DNA of 11,329 nucleotides from Nitrosotalea sp. (lineage in GTDB: Archaea > Halobacteriota > Syntropharchaeia > Alkanophagales > Methanospirareceae). Of this stretch, positions 6,602 to 11,329 are shown one piece after another. Both the position numbers and the translations under genes were made by a program. Below the pieces are notes generated by a model. It had not been told where the DNA came from and did not search any database. It saw nothing but the letters and a program-made list of their open reading frames with translations. Position 1 is the first letter of the stretch. Every line of letters starts with the position of its first letter. The stretch spans positions 1 to 11,329 of the forward strand of contig DYFG01000043.1 in the NCBI GenBank assembly GCA_020725315.1, in the 5' to 3' direction.

Positions 6602-7099
6602 TTACAGTGTCACTGCCAATCTTTTCCCTTTCTCCTCCTCTCCGTATATCTCCCCATTCTCTTTATAAGTCTTGAGTAAAAAGTGCGTTACCGTGTTACG
6701 CACCTGTTCCAGGGGTGCTATCTTCTCCGCAACGAAGTACGCAACTTCGTGCATCGTCTTGCCCGATACCAGTACCGAAAGGTCATACTCGCCCGAGACC
6801 AACCGCACAGACCGGACTTCAGGGAATCTCGAAATCCGTTCTGCAATGGCATCATAGCCGGTATTCCGCTCAGGACTGACCTTTACATCTATTAACGCTT
6901 GCACGATCTCTATTCCTGCTCTTTCGTGATTTATCACCGCTTTATAGCTTCTTATAATTCCCTTACGTTCCAATTCCGAGATGATCTCCTTCACCTCATC
7001 CTCTTCCATCCCCACCATCTCAGCTATCTCCGAATCGCTTATTCGCGCATCTTCTTCCAATATCTTCAATATCTCCTCCTCTTTATACTCTAATTTCAT
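6602..7099 (-). CDS. Lrp/AsnC-family transcriptional regulator
   Basis: 165-residue feast/famine regulator. An N-terminal winged HTH spans about 5-50 (ILEEDARISDSEIAEMVG then DEVKEIISELERKGIIRSY). A RAM/AsnC ligand-binding domain spans about 65-155 and includes the VRSVRLVSGEYDLSVLVSG strand-turn region. Such proteins assemble into dimers and octamers and bind amino acids. The gene sits between the Uma2 gene (1 nt gap) and the aminotransferase (2 nt gap), which points to control of amino-acid metabolism and possibly of its own operon. No binding site can be assigned from this sequence. Confidence 0.92.
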   Translation of the reverse strand: MKLEYKEEEILKILEEDARISDSEIAEMVGMEEDEVKEIISELERKGIIRSYKAVINHERAGIEIVQALIDVKVSPERNTGYDAIAERISRFPEVRSVRLVSGEYDLSVLVSGKTMHEVAYFVAEKIAPLEQVRNTVTHFLLKTYKENGEIYGEEEKGKRLAVTL

Positions 7100-7100
7100 C

Positions 7101-7706
7101 TCAAATCAACCCCAATTCTTTCAGCACCTCCAAAACCGGCGGTAAATTCCAGAACCATCCCCCATTGACCCAAAATCCACGTATGACCTCAGAGCGATAG
7201 ATTCCAACCTCATCTTCTGCTCGTCTCTCGTATCTACCACCTTTCAAGACGAAGAAATCTAACCTCTTCAAATTCGGGTCGAGTATCCAGTATTCCTTCA
7301 CACCCCCGAGCTCGTATTCGGCAAATCTCTCACCCCTATCCCTCAGCAGACTATCACTGGATACTACCTCGATGACCAGGTCTGCCGGACCATCTAAATG
7401 GGTCTCCTTGAGCATATCGAGATTCTCTTTCATAATGAAGATTATGTCCGGCTCTCTTCCCGGCAAATCACGCCCGGTCTTCATCTGGAACGGTGCGGGA
7501 CGTATAACCCCCTGCTTCTTCGCCTCTACATAGATGGATAGCACAGAAGTGAGCCACCTCACCACATCTTGATGCAAATTCGATGCGGGTGAATACATCT
7601 CTATCTTCCCATCCACCCATTCCGCTAAGGTATCCTCATCACAAAGCTCCAAAAAATCTTCATAACTCATGTATTCTCCTTTATCCCCTATCTCCTTCCT
7701 CACCAT
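7101..7706 (-). CDS. Uma2-family PD-(D/E)XK nuclease-like protein
   Basis: 201-residue member of the Uma2 (DUF820) family, a restriction-endonuclease-like fold abundant in cyanobacteria and in some archaea; its biological role is unclear. Family signatures run in order: a Y-E-D-F-L segment and EWVDGKIEMYSPAS near the N-terminus, PDI at 86-88, LVIEVVSSDS with E113, RDRGERFAEYELGGVKEYW, and ILDP at 141-144. D87 and E113 are the expected acidic active-site residues. The position in RGERF that is often lysine in this family is arginine here (R127), so catalytic competence is uncertain. It begins 18 nt after SerRS and ends 1 nt before the Lrp gene, so it is fully embedded in the operon. Confidence 0.88.
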   Translation of the reverse strand: MVRKEIGDKGEYMSYEDFLELCDEDTLAEWVDGKIEMYSPASNLHQDVVRWLTSVLSIYVEAKKQGVIRPAPFQMKTGRDLPGREPDIIFIMKENLDMLKETHLDGPADLVIEVVSSDSLLRDRGERFAEYELGGVKEYWILDPNLKRLDFFVLKGGRYERRAEDEVGIYRSEVIRGFWVNGGWFWNLPPVLEVLKELGLI

Positions 7707-7724
7707 TCTCTTTACCTCTCCAAT

Positions 7725-9230
7725 TTACAAGAACCTGAACACCTCTGGCAATTCCCCCACGATTGCACGGAACTTCTCTGACCAGTTATCAAGGTCTAGA
7801 CTCTTTTGTGCGAGAAAAACCGCAGCCCATCGCTCCAACCCCACACCTGAGCACCCTGACCATAACTCCTCACCACTTTGCAGCTTCACGCTAAACCCTT
7901 TTGGGTATTTATCGCCATTCACACTGACATTTTGAAACTCCAGCCATTTCCCGCTGTACGGCAATACCGCCTCGTAATCTACCGTCCCCACTTCTTTTAA
8001 CTCTGCCAAACCACCTTTGCCCTCCTGTGCCATGAACCAGGGTGTCACCCATGCCTCTCGCCACTCGATCTCCAATATATCATTGAATATACCACGATAC
8101 TTCTCCTGCAGCAACCTGGCATGCTCGATCACCTGCTGCTTCTCCCCTATCCAGACAAACTCCACACGATGGAACTCATCCAGCCGCTCTATGCCGTGAA
8201 GTCCACCACTTTCATACCTGTACGAGGGTCCAGACCTGTCAAAGACCCTTATCGGTAGAATTCCATCTGGTAGTATCTTCCCTTGCAGGAAAACCCAGAA
8301 GGGAGGACATTGTGCATAGCACATCCCGCCCACATTCTCTATCCGCTCCATTAGCATCTCTATGGGTACTTCATTCGTAACTTTATAGTAATCCATCACG
8401 TCCTCCCAGAACTCGGGGTCTCTCGTCTTTGGCGTGCACACATAGTAGGCTTCCGGGTAAATCCCCTTTGCATGACCTGATCGCTTCCACACATCCCAGG
8501 TCACGAGCTTGGGAAAGATCATCTCCTCATACCCCAAAGGCTTACACACCTCGTCAAACAATATCTTCTCAAAAGCTCTGAAGATCTTTGTTAACTGTGG
8601 TCCATAGATCCACTGCCCCCTTCCCACAGCATGCCGTATCCAACCCCGCTTGATCATCTCCTCCGAGGGGTCCTTATCGAAATAGAACGTCTTCTTTGGG
8701 CTCTCGAAGAGCAATTCCCAGTGATCCTTCTTCCCCTTCCACCTGATCGCCTCCTTTTTATCCTCTAACAATCTTATTATTCTATCCGGGATCCTTTTTT
8801 CTAACGAAACTTCATCGACATCCAGAAAGAGCTCTAACTTCCCATTTTCTTGCTTTATTTCCCTTACAAATGGCAATTTCCCTATCCTCAATCCTTCTTC
8901 CTCTTCCCATTCCATTGCCATCTTATACTCCTCGATCTCCACACCGCGTATTCCTATACGATGCTTCCTTAACAATTTGCCGAGTTCGTTTTTCAATCTC
9001 AGAAGTGCATCATGCGCCCTTACAAATCGGTCTGAAACTATCTTCAGCTCAATTGTTTCTTCTCCAACGTTCCACCATACGATCTCAGCGCCACAACCTG
9101 GTGGCGCACCCTTTTTAAATAAGTCACGGTTACAAAACGAGACAAATTCAGTGATCTCCGGCGAACTTACAATTCCGCTGAGATCACCGCTGCATTTAAG
9201 TTTAGCTTTCAGCTCAAACTCCATATCCAT
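7725..9230 (-). CDS. serS: Seryl-tRNA synthetase, rare methanogen type (type 2, zinc-dependent)
   Basis: Charges tRNA-Ser with serine in the cytoplasm. This is the archaeal 'rare' class II SerRS, not the common bacterial/eukaryotic form. From the ATG at 9230 it has 501 residues, close to the Methanosarcina barkeri enzyme as I remember it. The N-terminal tRNA-binding domain begins MDMEFELKAKL. The three expected zinc ligands are present: C308 (YAQCPPFW), E357 (HRVEF) and C460 (WSGCSGVG), matching C306/E355/C461 of M. barkeri. Motif 2 is in YRYESGG and motif 3 is GVGLERW. A start at 9287 would overlap Pcc1 by 26 nt. I prefer 9230 because AGGGG lies 7 nt upstream (9238-9242) and the zinc-ligand numbering then aligns; Met at 9224 is also possible. 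Confidence 0.93.
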   Translation of the reverse strand: MDMEFELKAKLKCSGDLSGIVSSPEITEFVSFCNRDLFKKGAPPGCGAEIVWWNVGEETIELKIVSDRFVRAHDALLRLKNELGKLLRKHRIGIRGVEIEEYKMAMEWEEEEGLRIGKLPFVREIKQENGKLELFLDVDEVSLEKRIPDRIIRLLEDKKEAIRWKGKKDHWELLFESPKKTFYFDKDPSEEMIKRGWIRHAVGRGQWIYGPQLTKIFRAFEKILFDEVCKPLGYEEMIFPKLVTWDVWKRSGHAKGIYPEAYYVCTPKTRDPEFWEDVMDYYKVTNEVPIEMLMERIENVGGMCYAQCPPFWVFLQGKILPDGILPIRVFDRSGPSYRYESGGLHGIERLDEFHRVEFVWIGEKQQVIEHARLLQEKYRGIFNDILEIEWREAWVTPWFMAQEGKGGLAELKEVGTVDYEAVLPYSGKWLEFQNVSVNGDKYPKGFSVKLQSGEELWSGCSGVGLERWAAVFLAQKSLDLDNWSEKFRAIVGELPEVFRFL

Positions 9231-9237
9231 GGTTTTG

Positions 9238-9242
9238 CCCCT
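9238..9242 (-). promoter_or_regulatory. Ribosome binding site deciding the SerRS start
   Basis: AGGGG on the minus strand with a 7-nt spacer to the ATG at 9230. It supports the 501-residue SerRS over a longer form that overlaps the upstream gene. Confidence 0.5.
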
Positions 9243-9261
9243 CTCTTCTTCTTCCGCCCCT

Positions 9262-9501
9262 TCACTCCGGTTCTTCATGTTCACCAACCACCAGTTCGAC
9301 GATATCTCGTGCCACCTTTGCGTTCATCAAGTAATCATCCACGCTCGCTATAAGCGACCCTATTTTATCCGCTTCGAAATAGGTTACTGCGCTTTTATCC
9401 TTTACAACCGTACGCATGCCTTCCATATTATCGTGCATCAATGGATAGGCTACCAAATCTGCATTCTCTCCACTTATCTCGATCTTCGCTTTTAGTTTCA
9501 T
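9262..9501 (-). CDS. KEOPS complex subunit Pcc1-like protein
   Basis: 79-residue protein of the Pcc1/CTAG family, the dimerisation subunit of KEOPS, which transfers threonylcarbamoyl to A37 of ANN-decoding tRNAs (t6A). The beta-strand start MKLKAKIEI and the C-terminal helix LIASVDDYLMNAKVARDIVEL match the characteristic IxAxxNDYLRxxxxA pattern of Pcc1, and the length is normal for archaea. The gene is 31 nt upstream of SerRS and heads the operon, which places two tRNA functions on one transcript. Small size and weak family conservation leave some doubt. Confidence 0.8.
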   Translation of the reverse strand: MKLKAKIEISGENADLVAYPLMHDNMEGMRTVVKDKSAVTYFEADKIGSLIASVDDYLMNAKVARDIVELVVGEHEEPE

Positions 9502-9541
9502 CTGATGTTAACGGCTGCATTTAAAAGAAAATGATATTCCC

Positions 9542-9553
9542 GTTTATAAAAAA
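9542..9553 (-). promoter_or_regulatory. TATA-like promoter of the Pcc1-SerRS operon overlapping a T6 tract
   Basis: The minus strand reads TTTTTTATAAAC. TATAAA at 9543-9548 lies about 42 nt before the Pcc1 start, giving a predicted start of transcription near 9520 and a short leader. The six Ts at 9548-9553 could also terminate the upstream epimerase transcript, whose stop is at 9591. A second AT-rich element (TTTTAAATG, near 9519-9528) would instead give a nearly leaderless transcript. Confidence 0.4.
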
Positions 9554-9590
9554 TTAGATGGGATATTCGAGACCAGCAGTGCGGATATCT

Positions 9591-10529
9591 TTAAATAAGC
9601 TCCCTGCTCTTCCCCTCTTCATATGTAATGAGCTCTTCCAAGCCCTCGTATAGCGTATACCTGTACTTGAATCCGAGATACTTCTCTGCCTTTGTCGTAT
9701 CGCCCAATGTTCTCGGCACATAGTTCTGTATTGGATTAACCAGATATTGTGGTCTTATCTCTGTTCCAAGAAAGTCATTGAGCATGCTAACAACTTCATT
9801 AAATGACGTTTCCACACCGGTTGCCACATTAAATATATCACATTTCACATCGGATTCCAGTGCTTTCATTGCTTTTATACCGGCATCCACAACATCTTTC
9901 GCGAATATAAAGTCCCTTGTCTGGTTTCCATCCCCATAAATAGTGGGAGTTTTCCCTCTCTTCATCTCCCACAGAAACTGTGAGACGATATTGGCGTATT
10001 TACCCTTTGCCTCCTCATGGAACCCATAAACACTGAAAAACCGTAATCCAATGGAACTAACCTGATATAACGTATTATAGAGTCTTGCTATCCGCTCTAC
10101 GCATAATCTCGCTTCGGTATAATAATCAGCCACCTTTATTTCCATATCCTCCCGATGCGGAGGTTGTAAGCCGCTATAAAGCGAGGATGATGAGGCGAAA
10201 ATAATTTTCGATCTGCTTTTCCGTGCAAATTCAAAGATACCGATGGCATCATTAATCGCTTCACCTACGAGCATCGGGTTCTCTTTATACATCGGAGAGG
10301 AAGAGGGTATGCCAAAATGAAAGATAACATCCACATTTGAGAGATTAAGATCTGATAGAGCGCCACAGGGGGCTTCGATTATCTTTATCTTACCTTTAAC
10401 GGCTCTTAAATTCTCTATCGACCCTGTGTGAAAGTTATCTAAGACAACAACTTCATGTCCACTCGCAAGTTCCTCTACCAGATTCGAGCCTATAAACCCA
10501 GCTCCTCCCGTTACTACTATCTTCATCAT
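9591..10529 (-). CDS. NAD-dependent sugar-nucleotide epimerase/dehydratase (extended SDR)
   Basis: 312-residue extended short-chain dehydrogenase/reductase resembling UDP-glucose/UDP-GlcNAc 4-epimerases, which supply sugars for cell-surface polysaccharide or protein glycosylation. The NAD-binding GGAGFIG motif is at 8-14, D31 ends strand two, the active-site serine region is ASSSSLYSG (112-120), and the GLRFFSVYG and YGDGNQTRDF motifs follow. The catalytic Y-x-x-x-K is Y137-T-E-A-R141 here, with arginine in place of lysine. I recall similar YTEAR motifs in related archaeal proteins but cannot confirm this. GGAGG 10 nt before the first ATG supports the start at 10529. It appears to be its own transcription unit. 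Substrate and exact reaction are unknown. Confidence 0.88.
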   Translation of the reverse strand: MMKIVVTGGAGFIGSNLVEELASGHEVVVLDNFHTGSIENLRAVKGKIKIIEAPCGALSDLNLSNVDVIFHFGIPSSSPMYKENPMLVGEAINDAIGIFEFARKSRSKIIFASSSSLYSGLQPPHREDMEIKVADYYTEARLCVERIARLYNTLYQVSSIGLRFFSVYGFHEEAKGKYANIVSQFLWEMKRGKTPTIYGDGNQTRDFIFAKDVVDAGIKAMKALESDVKCDIFNVATGVETSFNEVVSMLNDFLGTEIRPQYLVNPIQNYVPRTLGDTTKAEKYLGFKYRYTLYEGLEELITYEEGKSRELI

Positions 10530-10541
10530 TTTTTTAGCGCC

Positions 10542-10593
10542 TCCTCAGGTGTTTTCACCTCGGATGTATAGTATAATAGCCTAAAATATTTTA
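10542..10593 (-). promoter_or_regulatory. Leader, weak TATA element and RBS of the epimerase gene
   Basis: The minus strand has an AT-rich TATA-like element (AAAATATTTTAG) around 10581-10592, a 5-bp hairpin AGGTG-aaaa-CACCT (10547-10560), and the RBS GAGGAGG just after it. If the TATA element is used, the transcript starts near 10563 and the hairpin lies at its 5' end. The element is AT-rich but not a strong consensus. Confidence 0.3.
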
Positions 10594-10650
10594 TTCTCTT
10601 TTTGACGCATGATCTTCTGATTTTCTGGGGGCAGAACAGTTAAACCAATA

Positions 10651-11286
10651 TTATCGATCATATCGACCACAGCATTTCTTGTACTTTTTTCCGCTACCGC
10701 AGGGGCAAGGATCGTTTCTACCTATTTTGACTTTTGATTTAGACCTTGGTTTATCATCTATTTTTAATTTTAATTTTGCAAGTTGTTGTAGATTATAAAG
10801 TGCCAGGAACTTCTTCATCTCTCTTTCATTTGTTATATCAACCCCTGCATCTTTTGCAGCCATAACAAATGATTTCGCACTTCCCCAGTTTTGGGGATCG
10901 GACGCATTCTTTACAATTTGCTTATCGATTTCTTTAACCGCTCTTGCAAGATTTGAAGCGTTTCTTAGCAGCCTCTTCTCTTCCACAAAGCTAAAGAATG
11001 CGGAGAGAACCGGAGCAATTGACCTGAAGTAGGAGTTGCCTGCACTGATCTTTTCTGGCAACGTATATAAACAGCAGTCTTCAAGCCCCTCTTCATCCCA
11101 TTCCTCTGGCGATAATCCTTCGTAGGAATACATATATTCGGTGAAGGACAGAACTACAAATTCAGACTCTCGTCTTTGTTCTTCGGTCAATTCCTCAAAA
11201 TACTTACTCTCGGAGAACGCTACACCCCATTCATAGACCTTATCCAGGATTTTCTCCTTTTCCTCTTCTGAGTATTCTTCTACCAT
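10651..11286 (-). CDS. SEC-C zinc-finger protein with a helical N-terminal region
   Basis: 211-residue protein with a textbook SEC-C zinc motif at its C-terminus: GRNDPCPCGSGKKYKKCCG at 189-207, with probable ligands C194, C196, C205 and C206. This motif was first described at the SecA C-terminus and occurs on many unrelated proteins. The rest is predicted mostly helical and strongly acidic near the start (EEYSEEEKEKILDKVYEW). I do not recognise a catalytic domain. A basic linker (KPRSKSKVK) precedes the finger. GAGGGG is 6 nt upstream of the ATG, and CCGAAAATT further upstream may be promoter sequence, but the window ends there. Function unknown; a role as a zinc-dependent binding adaptor is only an inference from the motif. 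Confidence 0.8.
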   Translation of the reverse strand: MVEEYSEEEKEKILDKVYEWGVAFSESKYFEELTEEQRRESEFVVLSFTEYMYSYEGLSPEEWDEEGLEDCCLYTLPEKISAGNSYFRSIAPVLSAFFSFVEEKRLLRNASNLARAVKEIDKQIVKNASDPQNWGSAKSFVMAAKDAGVDITNEREMKKFLALYNLQQLAKLKLKIDDKPRSKSKVKIGRNDPCPCGSGKKYKKCCGRYDR

Positions 11287-11329
11287 TTCATCCCCTCACA
11301 ATTTTAGGCGTGGAATTTTCGGATAACGG

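Noticed and set aside
9231..9287. Longer SerRS starting at 9287 with 26-nt overlap into Pcc1
   Set aside because: The extra 19 residues are low-complexity and acidic and contain the probable RBS of the downstream ATG; the 501-residue form matches the family length and zinc-ligand numbering.
8977..9495. Plus-strand open frame opposite the SerRS N-terminus and Pcc1
   Set aside because: Antisense to two recognised genes, with no recognisable domain or translation signals.

Overview
The window is archaeal and most likely comes from the methanogen/ANME (Euryarchaeota) lineage. The main evidence is a methanogen-type ('rare', type-2) zinc-dependent seryl-tRNA synthetase, a KEOPS Pcc1-like subunit, a four-subunit archaeal pyruvate:ferredoxin oxidoreductase, an F420-type FrhB flavoprotein, an Lrp/AsnC regulator, and promoters of BRE/TATA type. 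A relative of ANME-1/Syntrophoarchaeia is a reasonable guess from memory (FrhB paralogs, Uma2 and DUF433/DUF5615 genes in a methanogenic background), but the sequence alone does not prove it. Every well-supported gene lies on the minus strand, so transcription runs from high to low coordinates.

Layout in transcription order: (1) a SEC-C zinc-finger protein (11286-10651); (2) an extended-SDR sugar-nucleotide epimerase/dehydratase (10529-9591) with its own leader and RBS; (3) a tightly packed run of seven genes: Pcc1-like KEOPS subunit, SerRS, Uma2-family nuclease-like protein, Lrp/AsnC regulator, class I aminotransferase, and a DUF433/DUF5615 antitoxin-toxin pair (9501-4805), perhaps followed by a small unrecognised ORF (4780-4613) and a T-rich stop; (4) a promoter at about 4550 and a roughly 180-nt leader packed with GC-rich hairpins; (5) the pyruvate oxidoreductase operon porC-porD-porA-porB followed, one base after porB, by an frhB-like gene (4342-173); (6) a short non-coding stretch and possibly the last codons of a plus-strand gene (1-36).

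How the genes work together: PorABCD interconverts pyruvate + CoA and acetyl-CoA + CO2 through TPP and iron-sulfur clusters. The attached FrhB-like iron-sulfur flavoprotein suggests that coenzyme F420 can serve as an electron partner. The upstream run joins two tRNA functions (t6A modification and serine charging) to an amino-acid regulator/aminotransferase pair, with accessory nuclease and toxin-antitoxin genes inserted between or after them.

The most unusual observation is a palindromic repeat shared by the por leader (4361-4482) and the interior of the frhB coding sequence (797-841). In frhB it is exactly 45 nt, keeps the frame, and adds a glycine/arginine-rich 15-residue segment to the protein.
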